From Enterovibrio gelatinilyticus (GTDB lineage Bacteria > Pseudomonadota > Gammaproteobacteria > Enterobacterales > Vibrionaceae): 64,000 bases of DNA. The notes under the pieces are model-generated. The model had not been told where the DNA came from. It saw nothing but the letters and a program-made list of their open reading frames with translations, and ran no database searches. The stretch covers positions 186,001-250,000 of the forward strand of contig NZ_JAJUBC010000001.1 in assembly GCF_028683095.1 (NCBI RefSeq), read 5' to 3'. Numbering within the stretch: position 1 is the first letter of the stretch; the number at the start of each line of letters is the position of its first letter. Made by a program: the position numbers and the translations under genes. This document shows positions 56,162 through 64,000 of the stretch, piece by piece.

Positions 56162-56851
56162 ATGTCTGACGCTAAACGCAAAGCGCTTAAAAAGATTGCA
56201 AAATGTTTGGAACTGAGCAACTCATCCAACATAAACGAAGCCGCGCAAGCGATAAAAATGGCGCAAAGCCTGATGAAAAAATACGGCTTGGATCAAGACG
56301 ATATTGATTTCATCAGAATGGGCAAAACCACGTCAGAAACCTTACTACCGACATCTATCAGTGACGCTATTCTTAAGATTATCCGTGGTATCAACACCCG
56401 ATTCGGAGTCGAGTGCGTCCTGACGAATCACAAAGGTTTAAAGAAAGCAGAGTTTATCGGCGATGCTGATAGAGCCATCTTTGCCGCATTTGCATTTGAT
56501 ATTGTCTACCGTGAAATGAATGAGCACGTCGGTCAATTCCGTAACAGTTTCCAAGGCACGGGAACGTCACAGACCGAAATCACCCGTCGCATTGGATCGT
56601 TTACATTCGGTTGGCTTGACGGCGCACTTGCTAAACTCCCAAACATTGCCCCCGACGGCGATGCCGACAAAAAAATCAAAGACTATATCGATAGTCAGTT
56701 CAAAAACATCGACCGTGAAACTTTCAAGCAACAACTTCGCGATGCCATGAAAGGTATTACAGACGACTACGAAAAAGGCATGAAAAAAGGCAAACAAGTG
56801 TCGGTCAGTCGACCAGTGTCTGGAAAACAAGCAACAAAACGCCTTTACTGA
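56162..56851 (+). CDS. DUF2786 protein
   Basis: A 229-residue soluble protein with an N-terminal DUF2786 domain (RKALKKIAKCLELSNSSNINEAAQAIKMAQSLMKKYGL, about 5-45) and an uncharacterised C-terminal part containing FIGDADRAIFAAFAFDIVYREM. DUF2786 is found in phage, plasmid and chromosomal proteins, so this may derive from a mobile element, but no other such gene is near. The basic C-terminus (KKGKQVSVSRPVSGKQATKRLY) suggests nucleic-acid contact. Function unknown. A weak hairpin (aggcgc / gcgcct at 56863-56880) follows. Confidence 0.78.
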   Translation: MSDAKRKALKKIAKCLELSNSSNINEAAQAIKMAQSLMKKYGLDQDDIDFIRMGKTTSETLLPTSISDAILKIIRGINTRFGVECVLTNHKGLKKAEFIGDADRAIFAAFAFDIVYREMNEHVGQFRNSFQGTGTSQTEITRRIGSFTFGWLDGALAKLPNIAPDGDADKKIKDYIDSQFKNIDRETFKQQLRDAMKGITDDYEKGMKKGKQVSVSRPVSGKQATKRLY

Positions 56852-56977
56852 TAGTGAAAAGTAGGCGCTTCTGGGCGCCTCTACACCTTATTCCAATATA
56901 TAAGAATCGTTCTCAACGCTGTAAATTCCACGCCTAATCTAACCGCAAGTCACTGAGTTTTAGTCACCTCTCGCCAA

Positions 56978-57007
56978 ATTGAACTTTTTTTGAACACCGT
57001 TGTATTA
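56978..57007 (+). promoter_or_regulatory. Probable sigma-70 promoter of the OmpA-family gene
   Basis: TTGAAC at 56978-56983 and TATTAA at 57002-57007 with an 18-base spacer. It would give a 5' untranslated leader of roughly 175 bases, room for small-RNA control as is common for outer-membrane protein genes. Otherwise 56852-57189 holds no gene. Confidence 0.4.
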
Positions 57008-57189
57008 AAAAAGCCTGAATTTTGCTCATATCTATTGTGTTGCAGTGTCTTCCCACCTAGCCTAGCTTTAAATCGCCGTAGGCTCGGTGATCAACAAAAT
57101 TGCTAAATACGAACGAGTGATTGGTGACTTGTTAAGCAGTACCTGAGTCTCTTTTACCAAACCCTCTCTAGAAGGAATGGAGAAAACAA

Positions 57190-58173
57190 ATGAAAAAAGC
57201 AGTGATAAGCCTTGGATTGATGGTGGCCTTGAGTCCAGTGGCAAGTGTATTCGCCCAAGATGATGCCAATTTTTATCTTGGTGGTCGAGTGGGCTCTTCC
57301 CAACTAGACGACGCATGCCAAATTGGTAGCTGCGACGACAACGATGTCGGTGGTGGTCTAATTCTGGGTTACGATTTTGGGAATAGCTTTTCAATCGAAT
57401 CAACCTATGACTACCTTGGTCATTTTGATGCCAGCTACTCTCCAACCCCTGGCGCAATCAGCGGAGACCTAACTTCACTTACCTTAGCACCTAAGCTCGG
57501 CATTGGTATCACAGATGCCACCGACTTATACGGTAAAATCGGTGCAGCTTGGTGGAATTGGGATAGCAAAGCAGGCAATCAAGACGACCTTTCACTACTA
57601 GGTGCTATCGGTATTGATCACCGAGCGAATGACCTCGTTAACGTTCGTCTTGAATACCAATATATTCATGACATGGATGAAGCATACTTCAACGCTGATA
57701 ATCATTTGATCAGTGCTGGTTTGACCTTCCATTTCGGCCGTACATCTGCGCCTGAACCAGTAATGGTTGTCGAAGAAGTCGTTGTTGTTGAAGAAGTGAT
57801 CGAAACGAAGAAATACGTATTCTCTGAAGCTGACGACGTAGAACTTTTCGCATTCGGTAAATCAACACTTTCAAACGAAGCAACTCAACAACTGAACCCA
57901 ATGCTTAAGCGCCTTCAAGATTTTGAAGAGTCTACCGCTATCATCATTGGTCACACTGACAGCGTTGGTTCAGAAGCATTCAACCAAACGCTTTCTGAAG
58001 AGCGTGCTCAAACCGTCGCTAACTACTTTACTGATAACGGCATCAGCGCAGACCGCCTGAGTGTTGTTGGTATGGGTGAAGGTGAGCCAGTAGCGTCTAA
58101 CGATACTGAAGAAGGCCGTGCGAAGAACCGTCGCGTTGAGATTGAATCTCCTGAGTTTGTTTACGAAGAGTAA
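57190..58173 (+). CDS. ompA: OmpA-family outer-membrane protein
   Basis: A 327-residue protein: signal peptide MKKAVISLGLMVALSPVASV ending FAQ, an eight-stranded barrel domain (about 22-190) beginning NFYLGGRVGSSQL, a Val/Glu-rich linker (VVEEVVVVEEV), and a C-terminal peptidoglycan-binding OmpA domain with FAFGKSTLSNEA, IIGHTDSVGSEAFNQTLSEERAQTVANYF and the NRRVEI end including the conserved Asp and Arg. It tethers the outer membrane to peptidoglycan. GGAATGGAG precedes the ATG. Codon use looks like that of a highly expressed gene. The barrel has a cysteine pair (ACQIGSC), suggesting a loop disulfide. Confidence 0.9.
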   Translation: MKKAVISLGLMVALSPVASVFAQDDANFYLGGRVGSSQLDDACQIGSCDDNDVGGGLILGYDFGNSFSIESTYDYLGHFDASYSPTPGAISGDLTSLTLAPKLGIGITDATDLYGKIGAAWWNWDSKAGNQDDLSLLGAIGIDHRANDLVNVRLEYQYIHDMDEAYFNADNHLISAGLTFHFGRTSAPEPVMVVEEVVVVEEVIETKKYVFSEADDVELFAFGKSTLSNEATQQLNPMLKRLQDFEESTAIIIGHTDSVGSEAFNQTLSEERAQTVANYFTDNGISADRLSVVGMGEGEPVASNDTEEGRAKNRRVEIESPEFVYEE

Positions 58174-58202
58174 TCACATTTAGTCAAACGACACGCCAAA
58201 TC

Positions 58203-58231
58203 AAAAGCCACGTCTTATGACGTGGCTTTTT
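58203..58231. terminator. Bidirectional terminator after the OmpA-family gene
   Basis: Perfect arms aaaagccacgtc and gacgtggctttt with a four-base loop; serves both ompA and the convergent cyclotransferase-like gene. Confidence 0.88.
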
Positions 58232-58248
58232 AGATTAATTGAACAAAA

Positions 58249-58815
58249 TCAAATGCCAGTCGTCGGTTCACAGCCTAAAAGCAAAGCATCAATAACCGGA
58301 CGGTCTTCGCTTCGCACACCCGCAACACGCTGATAAAGAGGACGAGAACGATCATTCAAACGGGGATATTGCCAACCGTGAGTGGTTGTTACGAATGTCT
58401 GTGCAAAATCAGCAGAATACCGAAGGCAACCAGCCATCACAGTATCAACGTAACTCTGCACCACTGGCTGAACCTTGCACGGAGTAATCACCTCTTCTGT
58501 CACGTAGACATAAACAGGCCCATCAATAACAAACGCATCATCCAATACCTCTACGCGTTCACTGTCCAACAATACCCGTTTATACCCTGCCTCACGAATA
58601 TCAAAAACATCGAGCGCAGAGTCATCAATATGAATCAAAACGCCATTGCAGTAACCATCCCCTTCACGAACAACAAGTGGAGACATCTTGGCTGAACTCA
58701 CTTTACTCCAATGACGCTGCAAACCAGACACCAGCGCTGGAAAGGTTTTCCCAGTCTCACCCGTCAGTCGTCTAGATTCGCCATTAATTAAACTGCCATA
58801 TCCAAAAATGTACAT
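58249..58815 (-). CDS. Gamma-glutamylcyclotransferase-like protein
   Basis: A 188-residue protein of the GGCT-like (AIG2/ChaC) fold. It starts MYIFGYGSLINGES with the YGSL substrate loop, and contains GVLIHIDDSALDVFDIREAGYKRV, where the Glu in DIREAGY fits the catalytic position of the family. The reaction in relatives is cyclisation of gamma-glutamyl groups to 5-oxoproline; the substrate here is unknown. It stands alone; 58816-59109 contains no visible gene. Confidence 0.75.
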   Translation of the reverse strand: MYIFGYGSLINGESRRLTGETGKTFPALVSGLQRHWSKVSSAKMSPLVVREGDGYCNGVLIHIDDSALDVFDIREAGYKRVLLDSERVEVLDDAFVIDGPVYVYVTEEVITPCKVQPVVQSYVDTVMAGCLRYSADFAQTFVTTTHGWQYPRLNDRSRPLYQRVAGVRSEDRPVIDALLLGCEPTTGI

Positions 58816-59109
58816 AAATCCACTTCTTCTTTGTATTTCCTACAGAATACTCGACATACGCGTGCTAATGTCAAACAAACGAGGACATTGGCTGCACTAA
58901 GATAGGATAAAACACCTCGAACGCACTCTCAATCGGCGATTTTTCAAGCAGATAACGTTTGATTTCGTCATCATCATCGAAAAATTTAAGCTAAATAATA
59001 ACAATGCGTAGTAACAGGATTATCATCGTCCTGATGAGCCTACCATGTTGGAATGGTTAGAATGGAATCTTTCACTGCTCACATTTGAGATACGAGATGG
59101 AATAACACT

Positions 59110-60603
59110 ATGAAAGCGATAGAAAAATTAGAAAAGCAATTTCAAAAACTCGCAAGCTATGAACACTTAGCCGCCATTTGTGGTTGGGACCAAGCCGCAA
59201 TGATGCCTTCAGGCGGCAACGAAGCACGCTCTCATGCAATGAGCGACCTTGCCGTGCTATGCCATGAAACACTCACCGACCCAAACATGAGCACTTGGAT
59301 TAAAGAAGCGGAGCGAGACACGGAAACACTGACTGATGAGCAAGTCATTAACCTTCGCGAAATTAAACGCGTATGGACGCAGGCCACGCAACTGCCCTCT
59401 GAGTTGGTTGAGAAAAAATCCCTTATTGGTTCAAAATGCGAGCACGAATGGCGCAGCCAACGCACCAACAACGACTGGAACGGATTTGCAGAAAACCTCA
59501 AGAAAGTTGTTGAAGCAGCCAGAGAAGAAGCTAACACACGCGCTGGGCTTACCGGCATGCGACCATACGACGCCATGTTGGATCTTTACGAACCCGGTAT
59601 GACAACTGAAAAGCTTGATGTGCTTTTTGGTGAACTGAAGACATGGTTACCAGCGCTCATTCAACAAGTGCTAGATAAACAAAGTAGCGTCAAGTTAAAC
59701 GAACCTAACGGTCCATTCGAAACGGACAAACAAGCCGCGCTCGGCAAACAAATGATGCAAATTCTTGGCTTCGATTTCAATCATGGTCGCCTTGATGTCA
59801 GTACACACCCATTTTGCGGTGGCGTGCCTACAGATGTTCGCATTACCACTCGCTACGACGAGCAAGATTTCACCTCAGCTCTGATGGGTGTTGTTCACGA
59901 AACGGGTCATGCCCGCTATGAACAAGGCTTACCAAAAGCCTATCACGGTTTCCCCGCAGGCGAAGCCCGCTCAATGGGCATTCACGAAAGCCAGAGCTTG
60001 TTCTTTGAAATGCAAATGGGAAGAAATCCGCTTTTCGTAGACCACCTCGCCAAGCTATCTGCAGAAGCCTTCAACAAACAAGATGACGCTGCATTTAGTA
60101 GAGAAAACATCAACGCCCTCTACCAGCGCGTCCGACCTGGATATATCCGCGTAGATGCTGATGAAGTGACCTATCCTGCACACATCATTCTTCGCTTTGA
60201 GATCGAGCGCGACCTAGTCGAAGGCAAAATTGAAGTTGAGGATATTCCAACCCTGTGGAATGAGAAAATGCAGGAATACTTGGGCCTAACAACCGACGGC
60301 GAATACACTAATGGCTGCATGCAAGATATCCATTGGACCGACGGCTCATTTGGCTATTTCCCAAGCTACACGCTGGGTGCTATGTATGCCGCCCAATTTA
60401 TGGCAGCAATGCGTAAAACGGTGGATGTAGATGCGTGTATTGAAGCACTGGATTTCGCGCCAATCAGCGCGTGGCTGGAAGCCAATATTTGGTCAAAGGG
60501 CTCAACACTGACCACTGACGAGTTGGTGATTCAGGCTACAGGTGAACCGCTGAATCCGGAGTATTTCAAACAGCACCTTATCGATCGCTACCTGAACAAT
60601 TGA
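59110..60603 (+). CDS. M32-family metallocarboxypeptidase
   Basis: A 497-residue zinc carboxypeptidase of the Taq/Pfu (M32) family. The HExxH motif is HETGH at residues 263-267, followed by ARYEQGLP and the third ligand region IHESQSLFFEMQMGR. Other family hallmarks are HPFCGGVPTDVRITTRYDEQDF, GYIRVDADEVTYPAHIILRFEIE and DIHWTDGSFGYFPSYTLGAMYAAQ. No signal peptide, so cytoplasmic. It removes C-terminal residues from peptides with broad specificity and probably serves peptide turnover. It ends at a strong hairpin and is not part of an operon. Confidence 0.93.
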   Translation: MKAIEKLEKQFQKLASYEHLAAICGWDQAAMMPSGGNEARSHAMSDLAVLCHETLTDPNMSTWIKEAERDTETLTDEQVINLREIKRVWTQATQLPSELVEKKSLIGSKCEHEWRSQRTNNDWNGFAENLKKVVEAAREEANTRAGLTGMRPYDAMLDLYEPGMTTEKLDVLFGELKTWLPALIQQVLDKQSSVKLNEPNGPFETDKQAALGKQMMQILGFDFNHGRLDVSTHPFCGGVPTDVRITTRYDEQDFTSALMGVVHETGHARYEQGLPKAYHGFPAGEARSMGIHESQSLFFEMQMGRNPLFVDHLAKLSAEAFNKQDDAAFSRENINALYQRVRPGYIRVDADEVTYPAHIILRFEIERDLVEGKIEVEDIPTLWNEKMQEYLGLTTDGEYTNGCMQDIHWTDGSFGYFPSYTLGAMYAAQFMAAMRKTVDVDACIEALDFAPISAWLEANIWSKGSTLTTDELVIQATGEPLNPEYFKQHLIDRYLNN

Positions 60604-60611
60604 TGAGAACT

Positions 60612-60638
60612 ACCAGCGCAGCCATTGGCTGCGCTGGT
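60612..60638 (+). terminator. Strong hairpin after the carboxypeptidase gene
   Basis: Perfect 12-base arms accagcgcagcc and ggctgcgctggt with a three-base loop, nine bases after the stop. There is no T-run, so it may stabilise the transcript rather than end it. Confidence 0.45.
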
Positions 60639-60719
60639 GAATTCTGTCATATGGGGTTTAAAAACAGAAAAGAGGTTCAATTCATCATACAACGATGGCT
60701 GAGGCACGTTTGCACTCTA

Positions 60720-61157
60720 TTACTGATAAATTAAAGGGAAAAAACGCTCCATAAAAATCTCTGGCTTAGAAAGTTCGGCGAACCCAATTTTTCTGTACAG
60801 GTTTTGGCCTTCAGGCGTGGCTGCCAGGGTCCACCGTCTTAACCCTTGTAGATCTGGGTGTTCAACAATGCAGTTAAGCAACCAGGTCGCTATACCTTGG
60901 TGGCGGTAATCAGGCAACACAAAAACATCAACCAGATTTGCAAACGTTGCACAGTCGGAGATCACTCTGGCAAAGCCAATTTGTCGATTCTGACTATAGA
61001 TACCAAAGTTGACTGAGCGCGAGAGCGATTTTTCTACCGTTTGGAGAGGGATACCTTTGGCCCATCTTGATTCTTCACATAGAAACTGATGGATCAAAGA
61101 AACATTTAACCTCTCGATGTTGGTGTCTATCTCAAATGCATCTTTTTGCCATTTCAT
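60720..61157 (-). CDS. GNAT-family N-acetyltransferase of the amino-acid-ligase cluster
   Basis: A 145-residue acetyltransferase with the GNAT core: RQIGFARVISDCATFANLVDVFVLPDYRHQGIATWLLNCIVEH (motif A with the RxxGxA loop) and WTLAATPEGQNLYRKIGFAE (motif B). GGGAG six bases before the ATG at 61157 sets the start; upstream in-frame ATGs would overlap the sulfotransferase gene. Last gene of the cluster, 62 bases after the sulfotransferase. Its N-terminal part (FLCEESRWAKGIP) resembles small GNATs of the arsinothricin/phosphinothricin or general amine-acetylating type only weakly. It could tailor the cluster product or confer self-resistance; inference only. Confidence 0.8.
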   Translation of the reverse strand: MKWQKDAFEIDTNIERLNVSLIHQFLCEESRWAKGIPLQTVEKSLSRSVNFGIYSQNRQIGFARVISDCATFANLVDVFVLPDYRHQGIATWLLNCIVEHPDLQGLRRWTLAATPEGQNLYRKIGFAELSKPEIFMERFFPLIYQ

Positions 61158-61219
61158 GGCCATCTCCCTATTCGTATCAATGTTGAATTCCATTTCACTT
61201 AAAAACAGTAGTAGAAGCT

Positions 61220-62014
61220 TCAGTAAGTTCTGAGCGAAGCGCAGTCCAAAAGAGTATTGCACAGAGGAAGAACCCTCTCTTCAATTTCATCAATGACTTC
61301 TTCATAGAGCATGTCATATCCCCTTCCTACGCTATCCGCATCAATGATCTTCCTTGTGTCAATCATTGGGTCTTCGATGCCTCGTCTTCGCTCAGAAGAT
61401 TGCCAACCATTTAACATGCAATCTTCAAAACTCTCACCGATTGAGTGCATGAGCCTTGTGAGGTTTGCCTTTGGATCAAACACGAGATCTTCATATCTGA
61501 TGACATGTATGTTCGAACCATTTTGAAGGCGCTCTATGATGGTCTTCAGATCAGTCATGTACCATTCCATCTTTGCATCAAATGATTCTGGAACACTGTA
61601 TTTGAACTCAATTTCGGCCAAAGAAGCCAATGTATCTACAGGATGTCGTTGGATGTAAACAATGTCGTAGCAGTCTCTCCCGAGAAGATCATCCCATTGA
61701 GGGAGATAACGAATTGAGTCAGGGTTTTTGTCCGCCCAACGCTGCTTTTGGTATTTTTTGCACAACAAATCATAGGTTTTAAGCAGCGCCTCTCCCCAAA
61801 ATGGAAGAAATTCCTGCGTAGCCAATCCCTGATCTTCCAGCGTGCGAAAAAGTCGATTACTCGCTAACGGATCATCAAAGCTATCTCCAAATACATTTGA
61901 AAAAAACTTTATCTGAGGTCCACAGTAAATGCGGCTGTGAGCGTCAAGCAACCGTCTCAACAGTGTTGTCCCAGACCGGTAGAAACCAGTGACTATAATC
62001 GGCGTGTTTCTCAT
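61220..62014 (-). CDS. PAPS-dependent sulfotransferase-family protein
   Basis: A 264-residue cytoplasmic sulfotransferase. The 5'-phosphosulfate loop is GFYRSGTTLLRRLLDAH at residues 10-26 and the 3'-phosphate region is YIQRHPVDTLASLAE with the conserved Arg; IRYEDLVFDPKANLTRL is the next family motif. The enzyme would transfer sulfate from PAPS to a hydroxyl or amine of a small molecule or carbohydrate; the acceptor is unknown. It starts 13 bases after the MFS gene stop, so it belongs to the operon. Base composition is more AT-rich than the housekeeping genes in the window. Confidence 0.85.
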   Translation of the reverse strand: MRNTPIIVTGFYRSGTTLLRRLLDAHSRIYCGPQIKFFSNVFGDSFDDPLASNRLFRTLEDQGLATQEFLPFWGEALLKTYDLLCKKYQKQRWADKNPDSIRYLPQWDDLLGRDCYDIVYIQRHPVDTLASLAEIEFKYSVPESFDAKMEWYMTDLKTIIERLQNGSNIHVIRYEDLVFDPKANLTRLMHSIGESFEDCMLNGWQSSERRRGIEDPMIDTRKIIDADSVGRGYDMLYEEVIDEIEERVLPLCNTLLDCASLRTY

Positions 62015-62027
62015 TCAGTTGTACTCT

Positions 62028-63230
62028 TTATGAATGTGTACTTTGTACGACCTTTCTAGAACTCAATGACAGAAAAATCACAGTTAAGAGAGACAATATG
62101 CTGCATGCGCCCCAGAGTAATTGCGTATTCAGACCATATAAATATCCACCTGCAATACTGCCAACACCGCTTCCAAGCAACGAGAAAATGCCGAGTAGGC
62201 CGTACGCACTTCCTAAATTGTTGCCATCAACGCTTTGCTTTACCTGTGCATCGACATTGGGGTCTATTGTTATCTCTCCGATGGTATAAATCATAATCAT
62301 GATTAGAAAAACAAACAGTGGCGGAGAAAAAAACAAACCTGCAAAAGCAATACTTGAAGAAAGGAATCCCACCTTAATGACACCGATAAATGTGGTACGT
62401 TTAGATAAGTATATATTGATGGGAATTTGCAGTAACAAAACAACGACTGAGTTGATAACAAACAGCATACTAACTGCTTGCTTTGAATATAACTCCGATG
62501 CATACATAGGCAAGCTCATTTCCAACTGCACATAAATAACACTGAACGCAAAATAGACAGCACCAATATAAACATACTGCCTATTTCTTAAAAGTTCCTT
62601 AATATTAGCAGTGAGCAGATTTTTTTCTTCATGTTTTTTATCAAGAATTACTACATTCTTTCTCTTTAGGTAGATAAAAACAAGTATTGGTATACAAAAG
62701 ACATGAATAGCAGAGGAAACAAAAAACACAAAGAAAGCTGATAAATCAATGAGAAAACCACCCACAACCCCGCCAATAGCGACACCCAAATTATTCACTG
62801 CACTGCGAACAGAAAAAAGTAACACTGCATTCTCTGTGGTGGAGTACTCAGAGATAAGGGCCTTGGCTGCCGGAACAAATAACGCAGAACTGATACCCAA
62901 CAAGACCATAGAAATAAAAATCCCCAAATGCGTAGTAGAGTACAAAAAGCCCAAATAGCTTAAAATACGCACGAGTAAAGCGAATAGCATAATGGGCAAA
63001 GGCCCGTACTTATCACTCCATACACCACCAAAGTACATAAACCCGCGCTGGCTGATAAGTTTAATGGCAAACAAAACACCAACAGACTCTATTCCAATTC
63101 TGATGACCTCAACCAAATAAATTGCCAAAAAAGGGATAACAATAAAAGAGCCGACACACACAATAAACTGCAGAAGCAATATGCATTTAGCTTCTAATGG
63201 AAGCTCCTTTATTTCAGACAGCATCTTCAT
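62028..63230 (-). CDS. MFS transporter, probable exporter of the cluster product
   Basis: A 400-residue inner-membrane protein with twelve membrane segments; motif A is FGGVWSDKYGPLPIM after segment two. It is visibly more AT-rich than its surroundings, with many Ile, Phe and Tyr encoded by A/T codons, a sign of recent acquisition. The start overlaps the ATP-grasp gene by four bases (ATGA). MFS exporters such as BacE commonly accompany ATP-grasp amino-acid ligases and give self-protection, so export of the ligase product is the likely role. Confidence 0.85.
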   Translation of the reverse strand: MKMLSEIKELPLEAKCILLLQFIVCVGSFIVIPFLAIYLVEVIRIGIESVGVLFAIKLISQRGFMYFGGVWSDKYGPLPIMLFALLVRILSYLGFLYSTTHLGIFISMVLLGISSALFVPAAKALISEYSTTENAVLLFSVRSAVNNLGVAIGGVVGGFLIDLSAFFVFFVSSAIHVFCIPILVFIYLKRKNVVILDKKHEEKNLLTANIKELLRNRQYVYIGAVYFAFSVIYVQLEMSLPMYASELYSKQAVSMLFVINSVVVLLLQIPINIYLSKRTTFIGVIKVGFLSSSIAFAGLFFSPPLFVFLIMIMIYTIGEITIDPNVDAQVKQSVDGNNLGSAYGLLGIFSLLGSGVGSIAGGYLYGLNTQLLWGACSILSLLTVIFLSLSSRKVVQSTHS

Positions 63231-64000
63231 TCAATCACCACATTTATTGATTGCTCAGCTTTAGACTTAAGCTTTCTAAGCGTGTCTTTGCTATCTGCTC
63301 GAATTATAAAAAATCCATGACGTTCTTGGGAGTGACTAAATGCCTTAATTGTCGTGCCTTCTTTAACGTTAAACTGATATCGAAATACTTCTGAAACACT
63401 ATCCAACGTATGATTTGCGGCAATCACCAACCCCGGTTTAAAGTTTAAATAATGAATCGCAACGTGGTATTTTTCTTGGGTAGGAGGTAACGTTTTTTTT
63501 CCTTCAACAAACCAGCGTGCCGTCGCAACAATTTGATTAACTTGCGTTGCGAGATCGACTAACTCCCATATTCTGTCTCCTCCCGGACGCACATGTGTTT
63601 CTATTAAGTGGCACTTACCATCTGCATCTATTTTCAATTCGGTATGACTTGCTCCATTGCAAATCCCCAGCTCGGACAGCACTTCTTGAACAAAATCACC
63701 TACCTTCACTTTTGTATCAGTATGATCGATGCCGGGCACTTGATGGCCTATCTCAACAAGGCCTGTACTGCCACCAACAAATTTCTTTGTGATAGCAATA
63801 ACATGGTGCTCACCATCATAACTTAGGCATTCGCAGCTATATTCATCACCATCTATAAAGGCTTCTGCAAGAACAGGGAAAGCGACACTGTTGATCTGAT
63901 CAAGATGTGTAACATGAAGCACATCCTGACTACCCGTACCATTGATAGGCTTCACTATCACGCCATCTTTGTGGTTAGCAAAGAAGGCCTGAAGCTCTGC
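63227..64000 (-). CDS. ATP-grasp amino-acid-ligase-like enzyme (5' part missing)
   Basis: The frame is open to the right edge, so the N-terminal part is outside the window; 257 residues are present. They include the ATP-grasp core: GVIVKPINGTGSQDVLHV (nucleotide-binding loop), FIDGDEYSCECLSYDG, and ASHTELKIDADGKCHLIETHVRPGGDRI, where the Glu and Arg of the metal site are present but the residue usually occupied by Asn between them appears to be Val. The last 80 residues, NFKPGLVIAANHTLDSVSEV through SQERHGFFIIRADSKDTLRK, resemble the LAL_C2 domain of L-amino-acid ligases such as BacD relatives. It should join two amino acids or an amino acid and an acid through an acyl phosphate; substrates unknown. 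First visible gene of the operon. Confidence 0.8.
   Translation of the reverse strand, partial: AELQAFFANHKDGVIVKPINGTGSQDVLHVTHLDQINSVAFPVLAEAFIDGDEYSCECLSYDGEHHVIAITKKFVGGSTGLVEIGHQVPGIDHTDTKVKVGDFVQEVLSELGICNGASHTELKIDADGKCHLIETHVRPGGDRIWELVDLATQVNQIVATARWFVEGKKTLPPTQEKYHVAIHYLNFKPGLVIAANHTLDSVSEVFRYQFNVKEGTTIKAFSHSQERHGFFIIRADSKDTLRKLKSKAEQSINVVIE

Noticed and set aside
56162-56851. Prophage remnant marked by the DUF2786 gene
   Set aside because: DUF2786 occurs in phages, but no integrase, structural or lysis gene or attachment-site repeat flanks it.
1-64000. CRISPR arrays, rRNA, tRNA and IS transposases
   Set aside because: No regularly spaced repeats of CRISPR length, no cloverleaf or rRNA sequence and no transposase frame were seen; the only dispersed repeats are the two ERIC-like elements.

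Overview
The window looks like a chromosomal segment of a marine gammaproteobacterium of the family Vibrionaceae. This rests on gene content recognised by eye: a VcINDY-type dicarboxylate symporter, a 362-residue second FabH, DUF3802, DUF3334 and DUF2913 proteins, an AttEFGH-type exporter, a fruBKA/cra locus, and a bcr-rsuA / radD-rplY block arranged much as in Escherichia coli. There is no rRNA, tRNA, CRISPR array, prophage or transposase that I can see. Genus is not decidable by eye.

Layout. 1-8.8 kb: S1-domain RNA-binding protein (cut by the edge), a stand-alone PEP-synthase-like barrel divergent from a Trp-type DAHP synthase (aroH), yajQ, an HrpB-type helicase, NAD malic enzyme (maeA) and sanA. 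9-20.5 kb: Na+/dicarboxylate symporter, fabH, a diguanylate cyclase, nagK, tapT, DUF3802, then a large hybrid histidine kinase followed by a CheC/CheX-like DUF3334 protein and an unknown small protein. 20.5-25.7 kb: the fructose PTS operon fruBKA divergent from its repressor gene cra, with three palindromic Cra operators between them. 25.8-31.4 kb: yibL, then an accessory stretch with an orphan pseudopilin, a membrane ORF, a large secreted protein of unknown function, and two tandem lipoproteins built from a shared small cysteine repeat; then an aldo/keto reductase.

31.5-47.1 kb: an attE-attFG-attH operon, an SDR/DUF2867 protein, bcr with a DUF2913 gene, rsuA, a GNAT gene, radD, rplY, a DUF1289 protein and polB. 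Two copies of a 265-bp palindromic-ended (ERIC/MITE-like) repeat lie at 40.7 and 46.8 kb; they differ by a clean inversion of a 97-bp internal module bounded by 16-bp inverted repeats. 47.3-55 kb: a response regulator, a hybrid sensor kinase, a fructose/ribose-class ABC importer (binding protein, permease, ATPase) and a second periplasmic binding protein, which together look like a self-contained sugar sensing and uptake locus. 55-60.6 kb: an EamA exporter, a DUF2786 protein, an OmpA-family porin, a gamma-glutamylcyclotransferase-like protein and an M32 carboxypeptidase.

60.7-64 kb: a compact, AT-rich minus-strand operon running in from the right edge: ATP-grasp amino-acid-ligase-like enzyme, MFS transporter, PAPS-type sulfotransferase and GNAT acetyltransferase. 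This looks like a small biosynthesis/export/tailoring cassette for an amino-acid-derived metabolite and is the best candidate here for an undescribed system.
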